Source: Corbicula japonica
Taxonomy: Eukaryota > Mollusca > Bivalvia > Venerida > Cyrenidae
Assembly (NCBI GenBank): GCA_038501625.1
Contig: JAZAYU010000081.1
Location: forward strand, 1,302,001-1,366,000
Reading direction: 5' to 3'
Length of the DNA stretch: 64,000 bases
Shown: positions 41,753 to 64,000 of the stretch, in pieces
Layout of the letters: each line of letters begins with the position of its first letter
How positions within the stretch are numbered: position 1 is the stretch's first letter
Program-made: the position numbers and the translations under genes
The notes under the pieces: generated by a model
Database searches by the model: none
Seen by the model: the letters and a program-made list of their open reading frames with translations, nothing else
What the model was told of the DNA's origin: nothing

Positions 41753-41892
41753 TGAAGGTTATAAAACTGAGTTTGGAAACCAGTCTCAAACTTCAAGCAT
41801 CTGATTGGCTGAAATGGCGACCAGTCGCCATTTCAGCCAATCAGATGCTTGAGATTTGAGACTGGTTCCATGCTCAGTTTTATAACCTTGGG
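41753..41892. mobile_element. Family-B palindrome just after the nucleobindin stop
   Basis: AAGGTTATAAAACTGAG ... CTCAGTTTTATAACCTT with near-perfect arms and the 'GGCGACCAGTCGCC' centre. It would form a hairpin in the 3' UTR of the main transcript. Confidence 0.95.
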
Positions 41893-41928
41893 CATTGGTG
41901 CTTATTACTAGTGTGATTGGCTCATTGT

Positions 41929-42325
41929 TTAACCCTTTACTCCATGGATATGGCTGATATCCCATGTGTGACCAGTATAGTAAAAAATAAGTCAGCAGTT
42001 ACTAAAGTACACACTGTATTTAGATCTGAATCTGGATCTGCACTGCTTACTTTAACACTCATTTGGTTACTTCTGAGCAAAAATCAACAGTATAGTGCCC
42101 AAGGTTATAAAACTGAGCATGGAAACCAGTCTCAAATCGCAAGCATTTGATTGGCTGAAATGGAGACTGGTCGCCATTTCAGCCAATCAGATGCATGAGA
42201 TTTGAGACTGGTTTCAAATCTCAGTTTTATAACCTTGGGACTAGATCCTGGTTAAATTGCACAGATGTACTGGATCTGCAGTGGCCACATATGTGATGAA
42301 AGGCATATCCATGAAATAAGGGTTA
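41929..42325. mobile_element. Family-A MITE interrupted by family B
   Basis: TTAACCCTTTACTCCATGG at the left and ATGAAATAAGGGTTA at the right; the insertion at 42096-42238 sits in the right half. Confidence 0.85.
42096..42238. mobile_element. Family-B element nested in family A
   Basis: TGCCCAAGGTTATAAAACTG ... CAGTTTTATAACCTTGGGA. TAG occurs immediately on both sides of the insertion (CAGTATAG|TGCCC and GGGAC|TAGATCC), a possible 3-bp target duplication. Confidence 0.92.
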
Positions 42326-43421
42326 TGAATCTGTACTGTTACATAAAATTATGTTTTAGTTGATGAACACTGTTAAACAGCAAAACAATTTTTATGTTGC
42401 ATTCTTTTCATTTTAATCTTTTAGACAGCTAGAACTTTAATTTACACGAGAATTTCATAGAAAATGTGTTACAATACTTAATGAATTCCAGTAGGGAATC
42501 TTAAGAACAAGAATTTAAACCTTATTTGTTTTCAAAATAAGTTTGGAAAAAGCAACATTTTAACATCTTAAAATAGATTTGAGATTGTTTTTGCCTGTGC
42601 TGTTGATGGTATTTATGTATATTAAGGTGCTAAGTCCCCGACTAAACAATCTTTCACAATATTGAATTACAGCTTGATTTGAGACAAGATTGTTTTGATA
42701 CTTGATTTATTTTTTATGCATTGCCATTCTGCAACTCAAGTGCTGCATATTTCGTTTGCCAAAATATGGTTGACTATTTCATACAAAACAGTTCGTTTTT
42801 TGTTAATATTTTTTTTGGATACAAGTTTTTTGAATTCTGTTGTAGAAGTTATTGTGTTTGGAAGAATTGCTCATGTTTTACAAACTATAACTTGTTAGCC
42901 AGTGTTTTTTAAGAGCTGTCCATTAGGTGGGTACTATCTATTATACTAAAAATTTTGGTGCCATTCCCTGTAAGCTATAAAATGTGTATTGTATGAAGAT
43001 ATAAGATTTTTTTAATCAGGAATATTGATCAATAGTTTTGCATTTTTGTACAACCTAATTGTACAACTAACTTACGGATTCATTCCATGATCGCATAATG
43101 TCAGTTTTTCATTTTTCTATTACAATTTCTCAGTTTGTTTGCTTCGAGTATTGATGTAAATTTATAGGAAAAGAAGGCACTTTTCATTTGAATTTTACGG
43201 TGATGGGTAGAGTGTATATTTGAACTTGTAGTGTTTTGTATGTGATTTTGAAGTTTACTGCTTGGATGAGTCATTTTTTGAAAAGTGCCTTCAGTCATAG
43301 TCTCATTTAAAGGCGGATGATAAAAATTCAGTTTAAAAATCTAAAAAAATGAAAACTTTTTAGTAGCTTAATAAATATTTGAAAAGATTTTTTAAAACTT
43401 TGAGAAAAAGCTGCTCACAAT

Positions 43422-43798
43422 TCAACCCTTGACTCCATATTCATACACTCCTTGTTAGTGTGTGTGTGACCTGTGTAAATCCAGGTCAGCCGACATATCT
43501 TGTTAGTGTGTGTGTGACCTGTGTAGATCCAGATCAGCCGACATATCTTGTTAGTGTGTGTGTGACCTGTGTAGATCCAGATCAGCCGACATATCTTGTT
43601 AGTGTGTGTGTGACCTGTGTAGATCCAGATCAGCCGACATATCCATGCTGTCTGATCTGGATCTGCACTGTTCACTTCTAGGTCATAAATAACGACATGG
43701 ATCAAAAAGCAAAAAGTGATTAGATGGTGTGTCAGATGATCTGGATCTACACTGGTCGCACACTCCTTAAAATGTGTTTATATGGAGTAAATGGTTAA
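43422..43798. mobile_element. Family-A MITE with 4-fold left-arm expansion
   Basis: TTCAACCCTTGACTCCATAT to GGAGTAAATGGTTAA. The 48-bp left-arm segment is repeated four times. Confidence 0.9.
43451..43642 (+). repeat. 48-bp tandem repeat, 4 copies
   Basis: Units begin CTTGTTAGTGTGTGTGTGAC at 43451, 43499, 43547 and 43595. Units 2-4 are identical; unit 1 has two changes. 48 is a multiple of three, so frames stay open on both strands and give spurious 73- and 96-codon frames. Confidence 0.97.
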
Positions 43799-44205
43799 AC
43801 AATATCCTTATGAATATTATTAATTTTCTTAACAGCCTGGCTAAACACATTGAGAAGTTAACCAAATAATATATTACATGAAGTGAAACTGCATTTTCGG
43901 GAAAAAGGTGGAGGCATTCATAATAAAAAAATTATCAAATTGATTCTAAATACAGGATCTTCTTTGACTTAAAGTTTGAGTTAGTGGAGTATATGGTCTG
44001 TCCACATGAAAGCTTGTTCAGAGGTTCTGTTCCGTCATTTAGTGTAAAATCTAGTCAGTAGTACAGCCAGTTGTGCGAGATTTGAAATATTTTCTGTCTT
44101 AAGTAAAGGTAGGAAGTATCAATTTTTTCGCTGGAATTTCAGTGAGATGAATACTATTTAGAGTCGAAAAAGTGCAAGTTGTTAAAGATACACAAGATAC
44201 AGTTA

Positions 44206-44444
44206 TTAACCCTTTTCTCCATACAAATGGGTTTTTTTCTCATTTGTAACAGTATAGATCCAGGTCAGCTGGCACATCCCTGCCATCTAATCAGGATCTA
44301 CACTGTTCCCTTTTAGATTCATTTGTTAATTTATGACCAAGAAATGACCAGTGCAGAACCATATAAGAATGCACACATGCCATCTGATGTGGATCCACCA
44401 TGTTCCTCCTTACGATGACATGCATATATGGAGTAAAGGGTTAA
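44206..44444. mobile_element. Family-A MITE, full length
   Basis: TTAACCCTTTTCTCCATACA to GGAGTAAAGGGTTAA, 239 bp. Confidence 0.92.
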
Positions 44445-44598
44445 ACTGATAATTTGGGGGAAATAAAATATTACATTAAAAAGTATACTTCACATGATTT
44501 TCACTGGAATCAATAGAAAATCATGCAAGGAAACGAAGAATAACACTCCTATTCTGTGTGATGAAGATGGCCTTGTCAAGCGACTAAATGTGATAAAC

Positions 44599-44830
44599 TA
44601 GTGTCCAAAAGAAACGATACCACCTGTCTGCAAAGACATTTAATAAAATCAAAACAATATAGGTATTATAGATATTTCATTTGAGAGACCTTATAACAGC
44701 ACTTACACAGACAAAAAATCAACTTCATCAATTCTGTACAATAATGTAAAATGGGTGGGGTATGAAATGAACATTTTACTTAGCAGACAAGATTTGAAAA
44801 AGTTTGGTATCGTTTCATTTTGGACACTAG
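44599..44830. mobile_element. Mariner-like MITE
   Basis: CTAGTGTCCAAAAGAAACGA at the left and TCGTTTCATTTTGGACACTA at the right are inverted copies with a single-base difference, followed inwards by TACCA/TGGTA. Length 232 bp, TA at both ends. Fits a short non-autonomous Tc1/mariner element. Confidence 0.88.
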
Positions 44831-45247
44831 TATATTAAGAAGCTGTCCCAAAACTTATTACATAGATATGATTGAGGTGAGGACTAGGCAATTTTTTACA
44901 AAATTGAAAAGCTAAATGTAGAAAAATGCTTAAAATTGTTTTCTCTGTAGTGATATAAATTAATTAACTGTGTAATTTAAATGAATATTCTGTGTTCAGT
45001 TTACTGAAGAAGCATTGCTTTTTGATTTCTTTCTATGTTAAGCTTAGTAGAGAATCGTGTTTGCATATTGGTTCATTTCCGCTGATTTTCAGTATATTGT
45101 GTTCAGTTAGAATATTTCTCAAATGTTTACCACTAGTGTAAACAGTAATTTGTGTAAGTTTTTTATTTCTTATAATACAAGCCTAAAGAAAATGTGTCTA
45201 TAATATTTTTCACTTCTTATGTTTTAGAAATGATGTGTTGTTTTTCT

Positions 45248-45470
45248 TCCCTTTACTTCATGGATACAAGTTTTATTGCAGTGGTGAGCAGTGTAGATCA
45301 ACATCAGATTGCACATCTGTGCTTTCTGATTTTGATCTACACTGTTTGCTTCTTATGAATGTTAAAGTGAACAGTGTAGATCCTGATTAAACAGCACATA
45401 TTTGCCAGCTGATATGGATCTAAATCATTGACCCAAGCCATAAAGTTGTTCCATGGAGTAAAGGGTTTAT
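45248..45470. mobile_element. Family-A MITE
   Basis: 'CCCTTTACTTCATGGATACA' to 'GGAGTAAAGGGTTTA'. Confidence 0.87.
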
Positions 45471-45544
45471 ATTGTATTTAACCTTTAATCTGTTTAGTGT
45501 TGTAAATTGTATAATGTTCTAAAATTTCACCTCTAGAAGCAACA

Positions 45545-45780
45545 TTAACCCTGCACTCGACATACAGGTACATGTGTTTTATTGCACATGTGAACAGTGT
45601 AGATCCAGATCTGTGTCATCTGATCAGGATCTGCATTGTTTGCTTTTTGATTTATTGGGATATATGTTAACAAAAGTGAACATAGCATATCCTCATCAGA
45701 CAGCATGCATGTGCCAGCTGATCTGGATCTACACTGGTCAAACATGTGATAAAATGTGTGTCTGTGGAGTAAAGGGTTAA
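45545..45780. mobile_element. Family-A MITE, full length
   Basis: TTAACCCTGCACTCGACATA to GGAGTAAAGGGTTAA. Confidence 0.92.
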
Positions 45781-47084
45781 ATTCTGGAAGATACATTTTC
45801 TGGTGGCTTGTCTCAAGTGCATTCCATTTTGTATTTTGCTATTTATATGAGTCTCTTATAATGACAATACATGAAAGGTCTAGTTTATAAAAATGCAGCA
45901 TCTAACCAAGTGTTTTAAGTTAACATGACATATTTTTTGGCCCAATTTGCTTCGTGAAAGATTGAATTTGTGAATCTGTCCGACCAACAAAAACATTATT
46001 TCACCATAAATAAAAATTATAGAAAAGTTAGCTAAGAATTAGTTTTTAATCTCAACATTTCTTTCTATGTACAAAGATGAACATCAGATGATCTGCAAAA
46101 CAGCATTCACATATAATTTTAATGCCTTAAGTTTGAAATATTTTTAAAGATATTTATTGTTGATTATTGTACAAGTAAATTGTTGTCACTTTTTATCCAT
46201 GTTATTAATAAGAAAATATTTGTCCTTTTTGATAATTGATTTCATGCTGTCAACATTAAATATTTTTCCTAAACTTGTGTTTTTGTTTATTAACCAATTA
46301 TAGGCTATTTTGTAGCCTACCAAAGTAGAGATCTTTTATTAGCTATCGTCAATTTATTCCTTCTGCTGTCAGTCCATCTGCTTTGCTTCCATGTTTAGTC
46401 CTACGAGACTATTGGTGTCCTTTTGGTTTCTTACATTCCTGCCATTGTGATTTTGCCTACTTAACACAAGGTGCTCTGGTTGAAATTGCAGGATATGTAA
46501 GGTTGGTGCAGCCTGGAACCCAATTTAAACACCTTACTGGCACATGATTTCTTGACCATCATTCTAAGGCAGTAACTGCGAATGTTCTTTGTATTTAGGC
46601 ATTACCAGTATAAATATTTTTTATAAACAAGAAGTTTTAATATGTAAGTTTTTATCAAAGTTTTGTTTATGCAGAACAATGTAGAGCACCGTTTTTTTTT
46701 AACAATTCCTTCTAATAGAGGTGGCAGACTGTAAATATATCTGAAAACAAGATTATAATAATAGTCATTGAAACAGTTGACTGGTTGAAAGTGAACGAAG
46801 TCTTTAAACTGACCAACGGCTCTTGAGTTGCAAGACTGATGTCCAATCTCAACAGTTTTAATATTTGGAATCAGTTGAGAGTAATTGCACAGAAACAGCT
46901 GCAGCAATACTCCAGCCCTTCTCCAAGAGACACCCATTTTCTTTCAGATGCATGTAATAGGTGAACACTTGTGAAGTTTCATTGAAATTTCTCGAAAGGT
47001 TGCTAAAAATAGCTTCAGAAGCCAGATTTATGATGGACAGTGAGATTGACAGATGGACTTGGCAATTACTAAACGCTTGGACCA

Positions 47085-47755
47085 ACACTTTTTATCCCCC
47101 TTCGCATAGGAATGGTCTTCATGCATGCATTCATCCATCCGTCTGTGAGTGTATGTGTGCAGATTTCATGTCCACCTCACAACTTCTAAACCCCTGGAAG
47201 GAATTTTATAAAACTTTTATCAAATGTTCATCCTGTCGAGGTGATGTGCAGAACCCATATCCCAATCTGGCTAGCTCAAGGTCACCAGTGGTGTTTTAAG
47301 GTTTGAATCGTGTATATTGTGTCAGCTCCATAACTCCTAAACCCATAGAAAGAATTTCATGAACTTTTGGTCAGAGATGATGTACAGAATCTATGTTTCA
47401 ACCATGCTGGCTCAAGGTCAAAAGTGGCAGTCAAAGGTTCAAGTCTTGTATAGCATGTCCACTTCATAACTTATAAACTCTAATTTCATGAAACTTGGAA
47501 AAAATGTAAACATCATTGAGTTTATGTGCAGAACTTATGTTTCAATCATACTGGTTCAAGGCCAAGGTCACAAGCGGAGGTCAAAGGTTTGAGCCAAGAA
47601 TATTCTGTTTGCTCTGTAACTTTAAACGCCTTGAAGGAATTTCATGAATCTGGTCAAATGTTCACCTCATTGAGACAATTTGCAGAGCATTATGTTTACT
47701 GTTCTGGGTCCAGGTCACTAGTGAAGGTCAAAGATTTTGGCAAAATTTAGCTCGC
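47085..47755 (+). repeat. ~150-bp tandem block, about 4 diverged units
   Basis: Head 'TATCCCCCTTCGCATAGGAATGG', then units with 'AACT(T/C)(C/A)TAAAC...GAATTTCATGAA' and 'GGCTCAAGGTCAC' lines. Same class as the blocks at 13.8 and 16 kb but more diverged. The right boundary is not clear. Confidence 0.75.
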
Positions 47756-48502
47756 ACCAAACACAGATCATTGCCTGACATAGATTGAACTTTACATTCC
47801 CTCATGCAAAGAATAATGCTGTCAAATTTTATTTTATCAAATATGGTTCAATATACATATTGTTTAATATATCTTTTTTTAATTAGGCAATATGTGGTTT
47901 GGCAAAATTAGCTGTATAAAAATGATAAAATTTTAGTCGCTTCTGCAACTGGTACAGGTAAGATTTCACCATTTAGTGGTCTCTGACCTGCAAACCACCT
48001 AAGTTTGGTAATTAATGGTCCGACTTGTGTGTAAAACTACTGGCTTTCATGCTAACCAAAGACAAAAGACCAAATACAACAAAAGCACAGTATACCAAAT
48101 ATATTTTTATTTGAAAATAACAGACATAAACCTACTTTAGGCAAATACATCAGTAAACTTGAAGCACATTAACATTGTCTTAAAATGAGAAAAATACCAA
48201 GAATAAATGTATATATGTCTAAAAGCAGAACTATTGTAAAATTGCACTCGTTGGTTATGATACCAGAAATTGTTCTTAAAGCAGCTATTTCACAAAGAAC
48301 TGTAGAAGATAGAATTTTTATAAACTGTCAATTTTTTAAACCTGTTTATTCCAGTGAAAAAGAATAACAGAAATTAATTCGTATTCAAAGACTTGATATG
48401 AAATTCTGGATTTAAACTTGTAAGGGGAATTAGGTAGCTTCATAATCTGTCACTCATGTTCATGGAGTTACAGAAATTATTCATTACAGGAAGTTACCTA
48501 TC

Positions 48503-48742
48503 TTAGCCCTTTACTCCATGCATACACAATTATTGTGTGGGCAAACTGTGTAGCTCTAGATCTATTGGCACATCTGCAATATGATCAGGATCTACAATGT
48601 TTGCTTTTAGATAAATTAGGTTATTTCTGAACAAGATGCGACCAGTGCAGATCTGGATCAGATGGCACAGATGTGCTGGCTGGTCTTTATCAACACTGGT
48701 CGCACACATGAAAAAACGAGTATATATGGAATAAAGCATTAA
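48503..48742. mobile_element. Family-A MITE, full length
   Basis: TTAGCCCTTTACTCCATGCA to GGAATAAAGCATTAA. Confidence 0.9.
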
Positions 48743-48998
48743 TTATAATCACAAACTTTCAAACCTAAACTATCCATTACTTCACAAACATTAATTTGTA
48801 AAACGGCTGCTTTAAGAAATGCATTAACTAAAACCTACACATATCTACGTCAGACTGAAATGATAAGGCTAAGTTGAGCAGACATCATACCTAAATTATA
48901 AAAACATGTCTTGCATAATTGGCATGCAACAATTCTTAAAATGTTCTATTTAGTATTAGCTTTGAAAAAAAACCTTTAATTAATGAAGTTGTTTCAAG

Positions 48999-49183
48999 TT
49001 AACACTTTACTCCATGTATACATGTTTTAAAACATGTGCGACCAGTGCAGGATCTCGGGATCTGCACTGTTTGCTTTTTGGTCAGAAATAACCTAATTGA
49101 TCAAAATGCGAACAGTGCCGTCTGATCAGGATCTTCATAGTTCCCATATGCCATACAGGCATATATATGGAGGAAAGGGTAAA
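48999..49183. mobile_element. Family-A MITE, internally deleted
   Basis: TTAACACTTTACTCCATGTA to GGAGGAAAGGGTAAA; part of each arm is missing. Confidence 0.85.
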
Positions 49184-49459
49184 GCTCAGAAAAGGATAGA
49201 AAATGTTCCAAACTACTGGTTGATAACATAACTTATTTAACATATATAGTAGTCTTTCCTATTTGATCTAGATATATATATTCTGGATGTTAAAAATAGG
49301 TGATGAGAAATCATAAGGCAAAAAGTTTAATATCATCAATGATCCTCATCATGACTGGCAAACATGAATACAGCTTAAACACCATGAAATGTATACCTTT
49401 GACTGCATTCTGAATTTATTTGCATATTATGCATAACATGCAATATCTTCTGCTCATCT

Positions 49460-49668
49460 TTAACCCTTTCCTACATATATACGCATTTTTACACATGTGC
49501 CACCAGTGTATATCCAGATCAGCCAGCACATCCGTCTGATCAGGATCTGCACTGGTCGCATTTTGGTCAGAAATAACCTAATGAATCACACGGCACGAAT
49601 GTGTCAGCTGATCTGGATCTACAATGTTCGCCCATGTCATAAAGGTGTGTATATGGATGAAAGGATTA
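49460..49668. mobile_element. Family-A MITE, internally deleted
   Basis: TTAACCCTTTCCTACATATA to GGATGAAAGGATTA. Confidence 0.88.
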
Positions 49669-50108
49669 TAGCATCATGTCAAATATTCATGTCAACTTTC
49701 CCTAGACACATTCCACATGACACAGAATATTTTTTTACAACTGCTTACGACTTTAAAAACATTCTCTCAAAATGTCCTTTTATTACAAAAACAATCATCG
49801 CCTAATATTTCAAATACCACCGCCTTAGTGCAACAACATAAAGTCCTTCCTTAAATAGCATTGACTTGTGAATGCCCTAAGGGGGGTGATACTTGTTTAA
49901 TCTACAATCAAGGATATATAAATAATGTGTAATTATAATTTATATTCTTATAAAAAGTATACAACAAATCACAATATTGGGAAGTAAATAATGGGCTATA
50001 AAATGTGTACACAGTACAGAGCATAAATGTCCGAACATTTATTGTATTAGGCTATAACATGTATACATATGGCTAACATGCAAAACAGCAATATATTGCA
50101 ACATAACA

Positions 50109-50197
50109 ATCACCATGGCTGGACATGTCAATCACCATGGCTGGACATGTCAATCACCATGGCTGGACATGTCAATCACCATGGCTGGACGTGTCAA
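50109..50197 (+). repeat. 22-bp tandem repeat, 4 copies
   Basis: CAATCACCATGGCTGGACATGT in units beginning near 50108, ending 10 bp before a family-A copy. Confidence 0.95.
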
Positions 50198-50206
50198 TCA
50201 GATTTC

Positions 50207-50449
50207 TTAACCCTTTACTCCATATATATGAGTTTTATTGCATGGGTGAACAGTGTAGTTTCAGATCAGCCGGCACATCCATCCTATCTGTTCTGAATCA
50301 ACACTCTTTGTTACTTGGTAAGAAATAACCTAATGAATCTAAAAGCGAATAGTGTGAATTCTGATCAGATGGCATGGATGTGCCAGATGATCTGGATCTG
50401 CACTGTTTGCCCATGTAATAAAAATTCTATCTATGGAGTAAAAGGTAAA
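50207..50449. mobile_element. Family-A MITE, full length
   Basis: TTAACCCTTTACTCCATATA to GGAGTAAAAGGTAAA. Confidence 0.92.
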
Positions 50450-50786
50450 ATTATGATTAATGAAAACATTTTGAGTTTTAGTATTGTTCAAAATGCAACA
50501 AAGAATGAAATTTAATTTTATGTGTGCAGACAAAAATGAAAGAAGTCCAATGGCTACCACAATTTTTTTAAATTTCAGTTATCACAAAAATTTATCAAAT
50601 GTTTAGCCAAATGAAATGCAACTAACATAAGTATAATAAAAGTTTAGACTAACATTATTGTTTGCTTTGTCCAGCATAAATTTATTAAATATTTCTCATT
50701 AAAATCGTTGAATTAAAAAAAATATGCATTTTGTCAGTGTTACAGGTAGAACATCAGATTCCAAGTGTCTGCAGCATCTATTTTGT

Positions 50787-51000
50787 CTAACCCTTTCCTC
50801 CTATATATAGCTACGCACCTTTACGCATGTGCGACCAGTGTACATCCAGATCAGCTGGCACAGCCGTGCCGTCTGATCAGGATCTGCACTGGTCGCATAA
50901 TGGTCAGAAATAACCTACTAACCTAATGGATGTGCCGGCTGATCTGGATCTACACTGTTGGCCTGTGCAATAAAGGTGCGTCTATGGAGGAAAGGGTTAA
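50787..51000. mobile_element. Family-A MITE, small internal deletion
   Basis: CTAACCCTTTCCTCCTATAT to GGAGGAAAGGGTTAA. About 30 bp of the right arm is missing. Confidence 0.9.
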
Positions 51001-51913
51001 AAAAATCCCTCAAATTATTTCAGAAAACCTATCTTTGTATTGATTTCCAGCAAAGACTCATTTTAGGCATCCAGTACATCAAAACCATAACAGTAAAACC
51101 TATCTCTCAGGACAGGCATTTTGATGGTCAACAAAAAACCTTACAGACAAAAACAATATAATTCATAATAACAAAAAAGTAATATCAGCAGTTTTCGAGA
51201 TATTTGTTCAAAAGTTTCGAGGATAAAAGCAATAAACATAAACACACAAATCAAGTGCCATTTTAAGTGTTTAGGCTAGATTTGTGCAAAGCCTGCACTA
51301 TTTTAACATCATATTTGAATTAAAAATTGACAGCAAGTTCACACAGATTTCAGCAGAAAAGTAATATCTTCACGGTTTTCAAAACTTACAGATGAAGTAA
51401 CACTTAACTGCATGAACACTGGAACTACCTTGGGGCCAACTCAAGCACTACATTAGAAGTCATGGTTAATGTAACAATTTCTTAAATGACAATATATAAC
51501 TAGATGGGATGTTCTGCTGAACACTGGTGTCACACTCAGATACTTTGTCAAGATAAAAAAATGATATTTGATTTCGTAATATTTAGAAATGGCCAGGTTA
51601 CAACCAATATAAGTTTTCATGAAAAAATCCAAGTACAAAAAGGGGCATAACTCTGTCAAATATGACCTTGACTTAAAGATTTTGGCTTCATCACAACATG
51701 AACAATTATAAAGAATGCTAAAAGTTGTAGCCAATGTTAAGTTTTTATGTCAGATGGAATGACAAACAGACAGATAGACAAAGCAATCCCTAAATATCGC
51801 AGTTTCTTCAAAAGAGCGACACAAAAAAGCACCTTTATCCATCTTCATCCAATTTACATGCAATGAATCATGTGATCTAACAATTCGTTAAAGAACCTAT
51901 CTTGATCTCATAT

Positions 51914-63624
<11,711 letters not shown>

Positions 63625-64000
63625 CTGAAATATTTGCATAAATTTGACTTGTCTGCTAGTCAAGCTTAGATGCAACTTTCTATACACAATGATTCAGGTT
63701 TCTGTTGTTCTAATGCAAGATACTCATGCACTGGACCCAATGTCATTCCTTTACAGTGAAGTATTGCTATGCTGTGAGAATACACCTCGGACCACAAGGT
63801 TTCAAAGCAGTTGTAAAATGTCTTGCTCTAGTTTGGGTTTATACTTTGAAAATTTTACACTTGAACACATGCATTTTATGCTTAAAGAATTCCCTTAAGA
63901 TGTCCATGTATATGATGGTTATGCATAAAATCAAAATCATCATTATTACAGAAAAGGAAAGGTAATAAATTCTGTAATAAAGTTGTACTTTCAAGAAGTG
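63625..64000 (-). other. Vinculin intron, runs off the window
   Basis: AT-rich non-coding sequence. The two overlapping 79- and 84-codon frames have no recognisable similarity. Confidence 0.8.

Larger units (their letters stand above)
41744..51913. other. Region between convergent genes
   Basis: Contains the 3' UTRs of both genes with unknown ends. AATAAA occurs on the plus strand at about 43370 and 44463, but none can be assigned. About ten family-A copies, two family-B copies, a mariner-like MITE and a 150-bp-type repeat block lie here. Reading frames of up to 111 codons have no recognisable similarity. Confidence 0.7.

Noticed and set aside
43415..43705. 96-codon minus-strand and 73-codon plus-strand repetitive frames
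   Set aside because: Produced by the 48-bp tandem expansion inside a family-A MITE.
46602..47299. Frames of 111-112 codons on both strands
   Set aside because: No recognisable domain, no splice support, and the plus-strand frame runs into a repeat block.

Overview
The window is intron-rich, AT-rich animal nuclear DNA. Two conserved animal genes can be read exon by exon from splice sites, reading phase and protein similarity. The introns and flanks are packed with small DNA-transposon remnants and tandem arrays. Their style (poly-'CCCCC' inverted ends around 'ATATCGACTTGAAACTT'-type tandem units, and 'CAAGGTCA'-rich blocks) suggests a marine lophotrochozoan, most likely a bivalve mollusc. That assignment is inference, not proof.

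Layout. 1-6330: no gene recognised; repeats and small inverted-repeat elements; the 5' non-coding exon(s) and promoter of the next gene probably lie here. 6331-41743 (+): a nucleobindin gene (NUCB1/NUCB2 family), 14 coding exon positions, 676 aa as assembled, with signal peptide, basic/coiled region, two EF-hands, a Galpha-binding-type motif and an unusually long Gln/Gly/Met/Pro-rich tail. 41744-51913: gap between the two convergent genes, holding 3' untranslated sequence of unknown extent and many repeats. 51914-63624 (-): the 3' end of a vinculin gene (C-terminal tail domain). Most of vinculin lies beyond the right edge. A 4.97-kb array of a 28-bp unit fills much of its last intron.

Main results. 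(1) Nucleobindin carries two tandem 91-nt versions of one exon, 55 bp apart. Phase shows that exactly one can be used, so they are a mutually exclusive pair just before EF-hand 1. (2) Vinculin has two small phase-compatible cassette exons (12 and 39 nt) at the loop between the last two helices of the tail. (3) About 37 loci of one palindromic element with TTAA-CCCTTT ends (piggyBac-like) dominate the non-coding DNA. A second, almost perfectly palindromic element is repeatedly nested inside the first. (4) Several larger inverted-repeat-bounded units contain their own tandem arrays, one with a 1.35-kb higher-order period.

Nucleobindin is a secretory-pathway and Golgi calcium-binding protein. 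Vinculin links integrin and cadherin adhesions to actin. Their adjacency is convergent (tail to tail) and gives no evidence of a shared function.
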